Of a DNA stretch of 64,000 nucleotides, positions 23,314 through 32,321 are shown piece by piece. Each line of letters begins with the position of its first letter. The stretch's first letter is position 1. The notes under the pieces are model-generated. The model did not search any database and was not told the origin of the DNA. It saw only the letters and a program-made list of their open reading frames with translations. The stretch is from Rhodoluna sp. (GTDB taxonomy: Bacteria > Actinomycetota > Actinomycetes > Actinomycetales > Microbacteriaceae). The stretch covers positions 50,864-114,863 of the forward strand of contig JAPLAJ010000053.1 of assembly GCA_026393335.1 (NCBI GenBank). Direction: 5' to 3'. The translations under genes and the position numbers were made by a program.

Positions 23314-25764
23314 CTAAATGCTAGCAATCTCTCTCACGTTTGAGGTGAAAATGAACTCTCCGCCAACAAGATCAGCTATAACATCACTTGCATTCTTGAT
23401 TACACCCTGCAAGATGCTCTCAGAGATCTGGTCTTCGATTTCACGCTGAACAGCACGACGCAGTGGTCTAGCTCCTAGCGCTGGGTCGTAACCTAGCTCA
23501 ATCAAACGCTCTTTAGCCGCTGTTGTGAGGGTAAGAGTGATGTCTCTCTCCTCTAGGCGGACATTGAGCTTCTTGACGAATAGGTCAACAATCTCTAACA
23601 GTTCAGGCTTAGATAGCTGAGGGAAGACGATGACATCATCAACACGGTTTAGGAACTCCGGCTTGAAGTGCTTCTTTAGTTCATCGTTGACCTTAGCTGC
23701 CATGCGGTCGAAGTCATTCTTCTGATCACCTTCAAGGTTGAAGCCAAGAGCACCCTTAGAGATGTCCTTGCTACCTAGGTTGGTAGTCATGATGATGATT
23801 GTGTTCTTGAAGTCAACAACACGACCCTGACCATCAGTTAGACGACCCTCTTCAAGAATCTGCAACAGTGAGTTGAAGATATCTGGGTGAGCCTTCTCGA
23901 TCTCATCGAAGAGCACAACGCTAAATGGCTTGCGACGAACACGCTCAGTTAGCTGCCCACCTTCATCGAAACCAACATAACCTGGAGGAGCTCCGAACAA
24001 TCTTGAGACTGTGTGCTTCTCTGCATACTCGCTCATGTCTAGTGAGATCAATGCACCTTCATCTTCGAACAAGAATTCAGCCAAAGCCTTAGCAAGCTCA
24101 GTCTTACCGACACCGGTAGGGCCAGCAAAGATGAATGAACCTGAAGGACGGTTAGGGTCTTTCAAGCCGGCACGTTGACGACGAATAGCCTTTGAAATTG
24201 AATCAACTGCAGCCTTCTGACCAATAACTCTTCTGTGCAGTTCTGCTTCCATGAAGATCAACTTCGCAGACTCTTCTTCGCTTAGCTTGAAGACTGGAAT
24301 ACCAGTAGCAGCTGCTAGAACTTCTGCAATAAGACCTTCATCAACAACACCGTGAGCTGCAACATTTCCTGAACGGAATTGCTTGGTTAGCTTGGCACGC
24401 TCAGAGATTAGCTTCTTCTCTGCATCGCGAAGCTTTGCTGCACCTTCGAAGTCTTGTGAATCTATTGCCTTCTCTTTATCAACGCGAATACCAGCAATCT
24501 TCTCTTCAAGATCTCTTAGCTCCGGTGGTGAAGAGAGAATAGAAAGACGAAGTCTCGCACCAGCCTCATCGATTAGGTCGATAGCTTTGTCTGGTAGGTA
24601 ACGGTCTTGAACGTAACGGTCTGCAAGCTTTGCTGCAGCAACGATAGCGCCATCAGTAATAGAAACCTTGTGGTGAGCTTCGTAGCGATCACGAAGACCC
24701 TTCAAGATGTTGATGGTCTGAGGAACGCTTGGCTCATTAACCTGGATTGATTGGAATCGACGCTCTAGAGCAGCGTCCTTCTCAAAGTACTTTCTGAACT
24801 CATCCAAAGTGGTAGCGCCGATGGTTTGTAGTTCACCACGAGCAAGCATTGGCTTCAAGATAGATGCAGCATCAACTGCACCTTCAGCAGCACCTGCTCC
24901 AACAAGAGTGTGAATCTCATCAATGAAAGTGATGATGTCTCCACGACCCTTGATTTCCTTGATGACCTTCTTTAGACGCTCTTCAAAATCACCACGGTAT
25001 CTTGAACCTGCGATAAGAGAACCAAGGTCCAGTGTGTAAAGCTGCTTACCCTTTAGAGTCTCAGGAACGTTACCGTTAACAATTGCCTGAGCAAGACCTT
25101 CAACAACAGCTGTCTTACCAACACCTGGTTCACCAATAAGAATTGGGTTGTTCTTAGTTCTTCTAGAAAGAATCTGCATGACTCTTTCAATTTCTTTTTC
25201 ACGGCCGATAACAGGATCTAGTTTTCCTTCGGCAGCAGCCTGAGTTAGGTTCTTACCGAACTGATCTAGAACCTGAGAACCCTTTTGTGGGATAGCTTCG
25301 CCACCGACTGTTGCTGACTCTTTTCCTTCAAAGCCCTGAAGCATCTGCTGAACCTGAGCACGAACCTTGTTGGTGTCTGCACCTAACTTAGTTAGAACTT
25401 GAGCTGCTACGCCTTCACCTTCTTTGATAAGTCCTAATAGAAGGTGTTCAGTACCGATGTATGAGTGACCTAGTTGCAAAGCTTCACGAAGAGAGAGCTC
25501 AAGAACCTTCTTGGCTCTTGGAGTGAAAGGAATGTGTCCTGTTGGAGGCTGCTGTCCCTGACCAATGATCTCCTTGACCTGGTCTCTAACTGCCTCTTGA
25601 GAAATGCCAAGCGCTTCTAGCGCTTTAGCGGCTACGCCTTCGCCTTCGTGGATCAAACCAAGCAGGATGTGCTCAGTTCCGATGTAGTTGTGATTTAGTG
25701 ACTTAGCTTCTTCTTGAGCTAAAACAACTACCCTGCGGGCCTTATCGGTGAACTTCTCAAACAT
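23314..25764 (-). CDS. clpC: Clp protease ATP-binding subunit ClpC
   Basis: 816-residue HSP100 unfoldase that feeds substrates to ClpP. Two Clp-N repeats (about 1-145; YIGTEHILLGLI and YIGTEHLLLGLI), AAA1 with Walker A GEPGVGKT at 211-218, a UVR-type coiled middle domain near residues 420-455, and AAA2 with GPTGVGKT and the sensor arginines GARPLRRAV. Translation is led by a conventional AAGGAG site about 7 nt before the ATG, unlike the leaderless genes around it. Confidence 0.97.
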   Translation of the reverse strand: MFEKFTDKARRVVVLAQEEAKSLNHNYIGTEHILLGLIHEGEGVAAKALEALGISQEAVRDQVKEIIGQGQQPPTGHIPFTPRAKKVLELSLREALQLGHSYIGTEHLLLGLIKEGEGVAAQVLTKLGADTNKVRAQVQQMLQGFEGKESATVGGEAIPQKGSQVLDQFGKNLTQAAAEGKLDPVIGREKEIERVMQILSRRTKNNPILIGEPGVGKTAVVEGLAQAIVNGNVPETLKGKQLYTLDLGSLIAGSRYRGDFEERLKKVIKEIKGRGDIITFIDEIHTLVGAGAAEGAVDAASILKPMLARGELQTIGATTLDEFRKYFEKDAALERRFQSIQVNEPSVPQTINILKGLRDRYEAHHKVSITDGAIVAAAKLADRYVQDRYLPDKAIDLIDEAGARLRLSILSSPPELRDLEEKIAGIRVDKEKAIDSQDFEGAAKLRDAEKKLISERAKLTKQFRSGNVAAHGVVDEGLIAEVLAAATGIPVFKLSEEESAKLIFMEAELHRRVIGQKAAVDSISKAIRRQRAGLKDPNRPSGSFIFAGPTGVGKTELAKALAEFLFEDEGALISLDMSEYAEKHTVSRLFGAPPGYVGFDEGGQLTERVRRKPFSVVLFDEIEKAHPDIFNSLLQILEEGRLTDGQGRVVDFKNTIIIMTTNLGSKDISKGALGFNLEGDQKNDFDRMAAKVNDELKKHFKPEFLNRVDDVIVFPQLSKPELLEIVDLFVKKLNVRLEERDITLTLTTAAKERLIELGYDPALGARPLRRAVQREIEDQISESILQGVIKNASDVIADLVGGEFIFTSNVREIASI

Positions 25765-25887
25765 TTACTTCTCCTTCGACACTTTTATGTGCTTACAAAG
25801 AAGATAACCCTGAAAAGACCCATTTGTTAGGGCTGTTCGCCAATGGGGGAACTGCCTGAGAGGCCACTTTGAAAGTAGAAGCTAGGC

Positions 25888-26283
25888 CTACAAAGTCATT
25901 GCTAAGGCGGCGGCAATAACAAGCCCTGACCCAGCCGAAATCAGCAGTTGTTTGCGAGAAAGATTACAAGGCTTAGTGCTCTTGACCGCTTGATATTTAG
26001 CCTTCATCCTGGCTTTCTCAGCCCTATCAGTTGAGTAACTAGCAACGGCCGCTTGGTAGCCCGGTAAGCGCATCCCCGAGTAGAGAATAATGATTGCCGC
26101 CACAGCGCCACCAAAGGATGGCCATAACACAAAGAACATGGCTGTCGTGAAATTTTCTGTACCGGCTGCTGGTGACAAGATGATAAAGCCGAGCCCCAGA
26201 ATCCCAATCGTATACAAAACCATTTTTACCAAAAATGCGCCGCTCACATAAGCAGCCATTACTTCTGGATCTTTATTCTTCAT
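25888..26283 (-). CDS. Small three-helix membrane protein of unknown function
   Basis: 131 residues from the ATG at 26283, which is preceded by a strong GGAGGGG site; an in-frame TTG 12 bp upstream is the alternative. Three hydrophobic segments: GAFLVKMVLYTIGILGLGFI, a middle one around FTTAMFFVLWPSFGGAVAAI, and LLISAGSGLVIAAALAM, with a basic cytoplasmic loop (RAEKARMKAKYQAVKSTK). It lies between clpC and the lysS-linked small protein, where related genomes often have lsr2. No family is recognised. Confidence 0.7.
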   Translation of the reverse strand: MKNKDPEVMAAYVSGAFLVKMVLYTIGILGLGFIILSPAAGTENFTTAMFFVLWPSFGGAVAAIIILYSGMRLPGYQAAVASYSTDRAEKARMKAKYQAVKSTKPCNLSRKQLLISAGSGLVIAAALAMTL

Positions 26284-26313
26284 TGTCCCCTCCAAGGAAT
26301 TGTTTAGTTAACC

Positions 26314-26487
26314 CTACTTGCCCGATTTCTTTAGAGCCAGCTTTGCTCGCTCTTCAGCTTCAATTTCTGCCCTGACTTTACGCTCTTTAGCGTCTGCACC
26401 GATGATTGACTTGAATAGAAAATAGACCAAAAACATCATGCCGATTGGTGGCAGCATCGCTAGGACTGCGTTGAGAAAGTCCTGCAC
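26314..26487 (-). CDS. Single-pass small membrane protein coupled to lysS
   Basis: 57 residues. It starts at GTG 26487, 2 bp after the lysS stop, indicating coupled translation. An N-terminal membrane segment (LNAVLAMLPPIGMMFLVYFL, about 5-24) is followed by a highly charged helix (ADAKERKVRAEIEAEERAKL). Small proteins of this pattern are found beside lysS in related actinobacteria. The function is unknown. The open frame, the membrane segment and the tight spacing support a real gene. Confidence 0.7.
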   Translation of the reverse strand: MQDFLNAVLAMLPPIGMMFLVYFLFKSIIGADAKERKVRAEIEAEERAKLALKKSGK

Positions 26488-26489
26488 GA

Positions 26490-27989
26490 TTACTTCACCA
26501 ATGGGAACATGATTGTTTCACGGATACCGAGACCGGTAAGGCTCATAAGTAATCTGTCGATTCCCATACCCATGCCTCCAGTTGGTGGCATACCAAACTC
26601 AAGAGCTTTCAAGAAGTCTTCATCTAGTTTCATAGCTTCTGGGTCTCCAGCAGCAGATAACTTGACCTGAGCTACAAATCTTTCACGCTGAATAACAGGG
26701 TCTACTAACTCTGAGTAACCGGTAGCTTGCTCATAGCCTCTGATGTATAGGTCCCACTTCTCAACTACCCCAGGCTTTGATCTGTGGTTACGAACAAGAG
26801 GTGAAGTATCTACTGGGAAATCCATTACAAAGGTTGGCTTCTGTAGATCACCTTTTACGAAGTGCTCCCAAAGCTCTTCAACATACTTGCCGTGCTGAGG
26901 GTGATCAATCTCTAAACCTTCTTTATCAGCAAGTTTCTTTAGAGCTGCAATATCTGTTTCTGGAGTGATTTCAACACCTGCTGCTTTTGAAAGAGATTCA
27001 AACATTGATATATGAGCCCATTCACCAGAGAGATCGTTTATTTCACCATCTTCAAGTTCAACCTTCATTGTTCCAAATACATCCATAGCTGCATTCTGAA
27101 TAAGGGTCTGAGTCAAAGCGGCCATGGTGTTGTAATCACCATATGCTTCATAGGCTTCCAACATTGCGAACTCAGGCGAGTGAGTGCGGTCAGCACCTTC
27201 GTTTCTAAAGTTTCTATTGATTTCATAAACACGATCAATACCACCAACTACTGCTCTCTTTAGAAACAGTTCTGGTGCAATACGCAGGAACAGCTCTGTA
27301 TCAAAAGCATTTGAGTGAGTCTTGAATGGTCTTGCCGATGCTCCACCGTGAATGGTTTGGAGCATTGGTGTTTCAACTTCAATGAAGTCATCTTTAGTAA
27401 AGGTGTTACGAAGAGACTGCATGACCTTAGATCTAATCTGAACGACTTCACGTGCACGGTCACGAACAATCAAATCAACGAAGCGATGACGAACTCTGTA
27501 TTCTTCACCTAGTTCGTTGTGCAAGTTAGGAAGTGGCCGAATGGTCTTAGCTGCCATTGCCCATGAGTCAACCAGAATAGATAGCTCTCCGCGCTTAGAA
27601 GTAATTACTTCACCTTCAACAAATAGGTGATCACCTAGGTCAACAAGTTCTTTGTATTCTTCTAGCTTCTCTTCGCCAACTTTGTCCAAAGAAAGCATTA
27701 CCTGAATACGAGAACCAGTTCCTGCTTGCAAAGTAGCAAAGCAAAGCTTTCCGGTGTTTCTTTGGAACATGACTCGACCAGCGAGGGCAACCTTGTCTCC
27801 TGTTGCAACATCAATCTCAAGATCTGGATACTTGGTCTTCACCTGGTCGATGGTGTGAGTGATTGCTAAAGAAACAGGATATGCTTCAGAGCCAGCTGCA
27901 AGGATGCGATCACGCTTAGCCAAACGAATAGCAATCTGCTCGGGCAGATCCTGTTCGTCTTCATTGTTTGCTAATTGCTCGTCGGTCAT
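26490..27989 (-). CDS. lysS: Lysyl-tRNA synthetase, class II
   Basis: Charges tRNA-Lys. 499 residues: OB-fold anticodon domain (VALAGRVMFQRNTGKLCFATLQ), motif 2 (VYEINRNFRNEGADRTHSPEFAM) and motif 3 (GGMGMGIDRLLMSLTG) close to the C-terminus IRETIMFPLVK. It overlaps panC by 4 bp at its start. The order panC-lysS-clpC is the conserved actinobacterial one, but panD, coaX and lsr2 are not here. Confidence 0.96.
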   Translation of the reverse strand: MTDEQLANNEDEQDLPEQIAIRLAKRDRILAAGSEAYPVSLAITHTIDQVKTKYPDLEIDVATGDKVALAGRVMFQRNTGKLCFATLQAGTGSRIQVMLSLDKVGEEKLEEYKELVDLGDHLFVEGEVITSKRGELSILVDSWAMAAKTIRPLPNLHNELGEEYRVRHRFVDLIVRDRAREVVQIRSKVMQSLRNTFTKDDFIEVETPMLQTIHGGASARPFKTHSNAFDTELFLRIAPELFLKRAVVGGIDRVYEINRNFRNEGADRTHSPEFAMLEAYEAYGDYNTMAALTQTLIQNAAMDVFGTMKVELEDGEINDLSGEWAHISMFESLSKAAGVEITPETDIAALKKLADKEGLEIDHPQHGKYVEELWEHFVKGDLQKPTFVMDFPVDTSPLVRNHRSKPGVVEKWDLYIRGYEQATGYSELVDPVIQRERFVAQVKLSAAGDPEAMKLDEDFLKALEFGMPPTGGMGMGIDRLLMSLTGLGIRETIMFPLVK

Positions 27990-28861
27990 GCCGGCTCCTG
28001 AATATAGAAAGTTATGTTGTCAATAAGTCGAACACCATCCACCACAACTGCAACAAGTAATTGGGCTTCGCCTGAGAACTCATCGCTTATCGGTGAAAAG
28101 GTACTCTTATCAACTAGCGCTAGATAATCAAGTTTAGCCAGCGGCGGCCTATCAAGTATGGTTCTAGCCTTAGCCAGTGCCACTGTTGGCAGCTCCCCTT
28201 CGATGATCTCTTCTTGGACTTGAATCATGCTGGCAAAGAGATTTGGGGCATACGCTCTTGCCTCAGGGGATAGGAATCTGTTCCTACTGGACTTAGCTAA
28301 ATAGTCTTCCTCCCGGACTGTTCTAGCCTCGATGATCGCGATTGAGTCGTTGAACTCCCTGTGAATCATCCGCTTTATTAGGAAGAGTTGCTGGGCATCT
28401 TTAGCCCCGAATACAGCCACCTCTGGCTTAGTAACCTCAAAGAACCAGGAGACTACATTGAGCATTCCTTCGAAGTGCCCAGGCCTTGCAATCCCTTCAA
28501 ACACAGACCCTAGAGCCCCTGCACGCGGCTTTAGAGGAGCATCTAGCCCTGCTGGATAAACCTCTTCGACTGCTGGGGTGAACAGCACAGCCGGTGCTTG
28601 AGCAAGCTTAGACAGTACCTCGATATCGGTAGCCAGAGTCCTCGGATATCTCTCAAAATCTTCACCTTTACCGAACTGGGTGGGGTTCACAAAAATACTC
28701 ATCACAACGAAAGCATCAGCGACCTGGTTGGCTTCCTCAATTAGAGATAGGTGCCCTTCATGCAATGCACCCATCGTTGGCACCAAGACGATTGTCTTTC
28801 CCGCTGCCCTGGCAGCATCAAGCTCAACCTCAAGTGCAGCTACAGTCTCAACTAACTTCAC
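27986..28861 (-). CDS. panC: Pantothenate synthetase
   Basis: Condenses pantoate and beta-alanine with ATP. 291 residues with the adenylation motif VPTMGALHEGHLSLI (HxGH at about 34-37), FVNPTQFGKGEDFERYPR, VFGAKDAQQLFLIKRM and the KSSRN loop. The start is GTG at 28861, overlapping the DUF2520 gene by 4 bp. The usual partner panD is not adjacent. Confidence 0.95.
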   Translation of the reverse strand: MKLVETVAALEVELDAARAAGKTIVLVPTMGALHEGHLSLIEEANQVADAFVVMSIFVNPTQFGKGEDFERYPRTLATDIEVLSKLAQAPAVLFTPAVEEVYPAGLDAPLKPRAGALGSVFEGIARPGHFEGMLNVVSWFFEVTKPEVAVFGAKDAQQLFLIKRMIHREFNDSIAIIEARTVREEDYLAKSSRNRFLSPEARAYAPNLFASMIQVQEEIIEGELPTVALAKARTILDRPPLAKLDYLALVDKSTFSPISDEFSGEAQLLVAVVVDGVRLIDNITFYIQEPA

Positions 28862-29577
28862 TCAGAGTCGCCTTCTAATAGATCTGCTGGGTCTATTTCA
28901 ACAACAGCACTGCGCAAAGATTCCTCAAGTGCTGATCGCATGATTCCAGAGAGAATACTTCTAGATTTATCAATGTTCGCATCCTCTAGCAGGGTTATTG
29001 CCTGACCCACAATAAGAGACGTGAAAGATGATGCAACTGAAATCGCTTCCGCATATTTAGCTCTTGCTTCAAAAGGAACATGCACAGGTTCCCCACCTAA
29101 TTCAATGGCAAGTGTTTGCACAACAGGTAAAACTGCTTTAGGTGAATCAACGGCGATGTAGCTATCCATCAAACGAGTTCTATCTATTGAACTTATTCCG
29201 GTAAACCTAATTGCAGGATGCATAGCCATCGGAACAATGCCTAGTGATAGACCCTCATCAAAAACTTCATAACCGTAATCAGGTGAAGTGTGTACAACTA
29301 GCTGACCACGCGATAAAGACTCTGTTTTTACTAAACCAGAAACAAGTGGCACTATCTCTTTACCTGGAATAGCGAAGATAACTAAATCAACATTCTGGAC
29401 GGCATCAATAACAGGAGCAATAGTGACACCTGGCAGGACGGTGGCAACCTGTTCTGCTCTAGCTGGATCTGTTGTTGCTATCGCCATCAGGCAATGACCT
29501 GCATCAAAAACGGCCTTAGCGATTGCAAGTCCTGCTGGGCCTGCACCTATGACAGCAACATTTAGCCGACTAGACAT
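28858..29577 (-). CDS. Rossmann-fold DUF2520 protein (ketopantoate-reductase-like context)
   Basis: 239 residues from the ATG at 29577. An N-terminal NAD(P)-binding Rossmann fold (VAVIGAGPAGLAIAKAVFDAG), then the DUF2520 all-helical domain (AMHPAIRFTG, FEARAKYAEAISVASSFTSLIVGQA). In actinobacteria this protein sits directly before panC, which has prompted the idea that it supplies or senses a pantoate precursor. Activity is not proven. It overlaps the DUF3180 stop by 8 bp and panC by 4 bp. Confidence 0.82.
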   Translation of the reverse strand: MSSRLNVAVIGAGPAGLAIAKAVFDAGHCLMAIATTDPARAEQVATVLPGVTIAPVIDAVQNVDLVIFAIPGKEIVPLVSGLVKTESLSRGQLVVHTSPDYGYEVFDEGLSLGIVPMAMHPAIRFTGISSIDRTRLMDSYIAVDSPKAVLPVVQTLAIELGGEPVHVPFEARAKYAEAISVASSFTSLIVGQAITLLEDANIDKSRSILSGIMRSALEESLRSAVVEIDPADLLEGDSE

Positions 29578-30037
29578 CTTTGTTCTTATCGCTTGGTAGT
29601 TTGCAGATTTGCTCAACTACAAATGCAGCTACAAGTAAAAACACTGATGTCGCAGCTGCACTGATGTTCAGAGTTGTTGCATCAGCAACCAATACAGGTG
29701 CGGTGAACTGTTTGACCAATACTCCAACGTGCCAGCCTAGAAAAATAGCTGAGGTTATCGCTGCTGCTTTTGCTAGAAGGAGAACACGAACGGCATAGAA
29801 GGGATTTACTGGGATTAGTTTTATAGCTGATGGCTTAGTGAGGGTTCTCTTGTATTTCCAAATCGGGACAACCATAACTAAAAGAACAATTGCAATAACA
29901 GAAATTGAAATGCCAAGAGTTGGAGTGCTGATCGGAACCTCTAGGCCGTTATTTACCGCCCATTGGCTATAGCCAAAACCTATAACTGCAGAAGCTATTG
30001 CCCACAGGGCAATTATGAGTGGGCTGATTGGCTTCAA
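29570..30037 (-). CDS. DUF3180 membrane protein
   Basis: 155 residues from a TTG at 30037 whose last bases overlap the folK stop (TTGA), giving MKPISPLIIALWAIASAVIG. Four membrane segments: about 6-24, one near SISVIAIVLLVMVVPIW, one near YAVRVLLLAKAAAITSAIFLG, and AATSVFLLVAAFVVEQI. DUF3180 is an actinobacterial family found between folK and DUF2520/panC; its role is unknown. The longer frame upstream is folK read out of phase. Confidence 0.8.
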   Translation of the reverse strand: MKPISPLIIALWAIASAVIGFGYSQWAVNNGLEVPISTPTLGISISVIAIVLLVMVVPIWKYKRTLTKPSAIKLIPVNPFYAVRVLLLAKAAAITSAIFLGWHVGVLVKQFTAPVLVADATTLNISAAATSVFLLVAAFVVEQICKLPSDKNKDV

Positions 30038-30519
30038 TATAGTTTCACCTGATCTACAAAGACTTCTGCTAACTTCTCTATTCTGCCAACTCCAGGAAGA
30101 GTCGCATTCTGATCCATTAGATACCAAGGAACAATCACAAAAGATCTGTTCTTAGTTTCAGGGTGAGGAATAACAAGCTCAGGTGAACGAAAGTTTGTGT
30201 TGCCATAGGTGATGATGTCGATGTCAATATTTCTATCACCCCAGCGCTCTTTGCGTTTACGCCCAAGTTCTAATTCGATAGCTTGCAGCTGTCTAAGTAG
30301 CTCTTCTGGTTTTAGCGATGTTTCTATTTCAGTAACACAATTCAAGAACTTTGGTTTTGAAGAATCAACCCCAGCAAGAGTCAAAGCCTTAGATTCAACT
30401 ATTGGCGAGATGTCGGTGAGATAAACATCTTTAGTTGTGGCTATGAGAGACAGTGCTTTGATCAGCCAATTACGTCGGTTACCTAAATTACTGCCGAGAG
30501 CTAAAACACAGATTGTCAT
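30034..30519 (-). CDS. folK: HPPK, 6-hydroxymethyl-dihydropterin pyrophosphokinase
   Basis: Transfers pyrophosphate from ATP to hydroxymethyl-dihydropterin in folate synthesis. 161 residues with ALGSNLGNRRNWL at the start, ELGRKRKERWGDRNIDIDII (metal-binding D pair) and VIPHPETKNRSFVIVP. It abuts the folB stop, is followed by a TTGA overlap with DUF3180, and lies in the compact folE-folP-folB-folK run. Confidence 0.96.
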   Translation of the reverse strand: MTICVLALGSNLGNRRNWLIKALSLIATTKDVYLTDISPIVESKALTLAGVDSSKPKFLNCVTEIETSLKPEELLRQLQAIELELGRKRKERWGDRNIDIDIITYGNTNFRSPELVIPHPETKNRSFVIVPWYLMDQNATLPGVGRIEKLAEVFVDQVKLY

Positions 30520-30890
30520 TAGCTTTGCTTCTTAGCCTTGACTGTGATGCTGACATCTTCAAACTCATAAGGAATAGGAGCACCTGGTTTATGAACTGTG
30601 ATCTTGGCCTTTAGCACTTTGCCCCCACCAAAGTTCAAGGCGTAGTCAAGAAGTCTTTGGGCTAGGGTCTCTAGAAGATCAACGGGGTCATTCTTAGTGA
30701 GCTCCACTAACCCCTTAGCCAAATCTCCATAGTGAGCTGTGTTATTCAAATCATCAGTGAAGGCAGCCTTATCGCCATCAACCCAGATTGCGGCATCTAT
30801 ATAGAAGTCTTGACCGTTCTGTCTTTCAAAGTCAAAGACCCCGTGATGTGCGAAGACTCTAAGTCCGGTGATGGCTATCTTGTGCTGCAT
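30519..30890 (-). CDS. folB: Dihydroneopterin aldolase
   Basis: Cleaves dihydroneopterin to hydroxymethyl-dihydropterin. 123 residues: ITGLRVFAHHGVFDFERQNGQDFYIDA at the start (active-site region), VDLLETLAQRLLDYAL, and ITVHKPGAPIPYEFEDVSITV near the end. One base overlaps the folK start. It lies 14 bp after folP. Confidence 0.95.
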   Translation of the reverse strand: MQHKIAITGLRVFAHHGVFDFERQNGQDFYIDAAIWVDGDKAAFTDDLNNTAHYGDLAKGLVELTKNDPVDLLETLAQRLLDYALNFGGGKVLKAKITVHKPGAPIPYEFEDVSITVKAKKQS

Positions 30891-30904
30891 AGGTCAATTC
30901 TGCC

Positions 30905-31768
30905 CTAGGAAGACTTCTTATCTGCTTCACCTTCATGTAAAGCCCCCACAATGCTGATGGCATCGGTGGTAGCAAGCACGTTGTGGACTCTTACGCCCCA
31001 TAGCTTTCTCTGCATAAGTAGAGCAGTTAGCACAGCTGTAGCAACATCTCTTCGCTCGTGAGAGACAGAGTTCGGCTCTTCCTCATCTAAAGCACCTGCG
31101 ATGAACCTCTTACGAGAAGCTCCTACCAGTATTGGTAAACCCAGCTTTTCTAATTCATCGAGTCTGGCTACTAGTTGCCAGTTCTGCTTCATGTCTTTAG
31201 CAAAGCCAAGACCTGGATCAACCACAATCTTGGATCTATCCACTCCGGCTGCAATAGCTGCATTGACTCTCTCTTGAAGTTCTGTAGCAACTTCAAGTGC
31301 CACATTCTGATATGAGTTCATGGTGTCCATCACATTGGCATGACCTCGCCAATGCGAGATGATTATTGTCGCTTTTGTTTCAGCTGCAACCTTGAACATG
31401 TTCTCATCAGCTAATCCACCAGAAACATCATTGATGATGGTTGCTCCTAGTAACACAGCAGCAAGAGCAGTTTCAGAGTTCATAGTGTCAACAGAAATGG
31501 CACAGCCCAAGTCAGTATCAACAATCTTGGCGATAACAGGTAAGACTCTTTCCTGTTCTTCTTCAACAGAGATACGAATAGCACCTGGTCTAGTTGACTC
31601 TCCACCAACATCAATGATGTCCGCTCCACTTATCTGCAACAACTTGGCATGATCTAAAGCTGCTTGAAGAGCAAGGAATTGGTTACCATCACTAAAACTA
31701 TCTGGGGTGATATTCAGCACACCCATAACTAGCGGTCTCACCTTAGGGGCAGTTGGGTTGTATTTCAT
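30905..31768 (-). CDS. folP: Dihydropteroate synthase
   Basis: Joins p-aminobenzoate to dihydropterin pyrophosphate; the sulfonamide target. 287 residues: MGVLNITPDSFSDG at about 15-28, DVGGESTRPGA, IINDVSGG, DPGLGFAKD and VGASRKRF, all expected TIM-barrel loops. It overlaps folE by 4 bp. Confidence 0.96.
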   Translation of the reverse strand: MKYNPTAPKVRPLVMGVLNITPDSFSDGNQFLALQAALDHAKLLQISGADIIDVGGESTRPGAIRISVEEEQERVLPVIAKIVDTDLGCAISVDTMNSETALAAVLLGATIINDVSGGLADENMFKVAAETKATIIISHWRGHANVMDTMNSYQNVALEVATELQERVNAAIAAGVDRSKIVVDPGLGFAKDMKQNWQLVARLDELEKLGLPILVGASRKRFIAGALDEEEPNSVSHERRDVATAVLTALLMQRKLWGVRVHNVLATTDAISIVGALHEGEADKKSS

Positions 31769-32319
31769 TTTGCGATGAGAGCCATAACTTCTGCCCTTGC
31801 AGCAGCTTCACTGTATTCACCACGGGTGGCCATCGTTACTGTGTTGGCTTCTGGTTGTCTAGCTCCTCGGGATGCAACACAGTGATGTCTTGCCTCAATG
31901 ACAACAACAACTCCCCTGGTTCCCAAACCTTGTTCTAAAGCATCAGCAATCTGAGCAGTTAGGTTTTCTTGCAGTTGAGGTCTAGCAGAGAGAATTTCAA
32001 CTAACTTAGGTAATCTTCCTAAACCAATTACTCGATCACTTGGTAGGTAGGCAATGTGAGCAACACCTGTGAAAGGTAAAAGATGATGCTCACAGATACT
32101 TACTAGTTCGATGTCTTTAAGAATTACAACATCATTGTGATCAGCTGGAAAAGTATCGCGAAGAGCTTCTAAAGGATCAACACCGATGCCTGCAAAGAAG
32201 CCGCTGTATGCATCAGCAAACTTTTGTGGAGTTGCCTTTAGCTCTTCACGGTTAGGGTCTTCACCGATAGCCGAAATCAACTCAACAACAGCTGCTTTGA
32301 TTCGTTCGGCGTCAACCAT
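31765..32319 (-). CDS. folE: GTP cyclohydrolase I
   Basis: First step of folate synthesis: GTP to dihydroneopterin triphosphate. 184 residues with SICEHHLLPFTGVAHIAYLP (zinc Cys/His), GLGRLPKLVEIL and IEARHHCVASRGARQ. It lies 2 bp after the ftsH stop and overlaps folP by 4 bp, in the standard actinobacterial ftsH-folE order. Confidence 0.97.
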   Translation of the reverse strand: MVDAERIKAAVVELISAIGEDPNREELKATPQKFADAYSGFFAGIGVDPLEALRDTFPADHNDVVILKDIELVSICEHHLLPFTGVAHIAYLPSDRVIGLGRLPKLVEILSARPQLQENLTAQIADALEQGLGTRGVVVVIEARHHCVASRGARQPEANTVTMATRGEYSEAAARAEVMALIAK

Positions 32320-32321
32320 GC

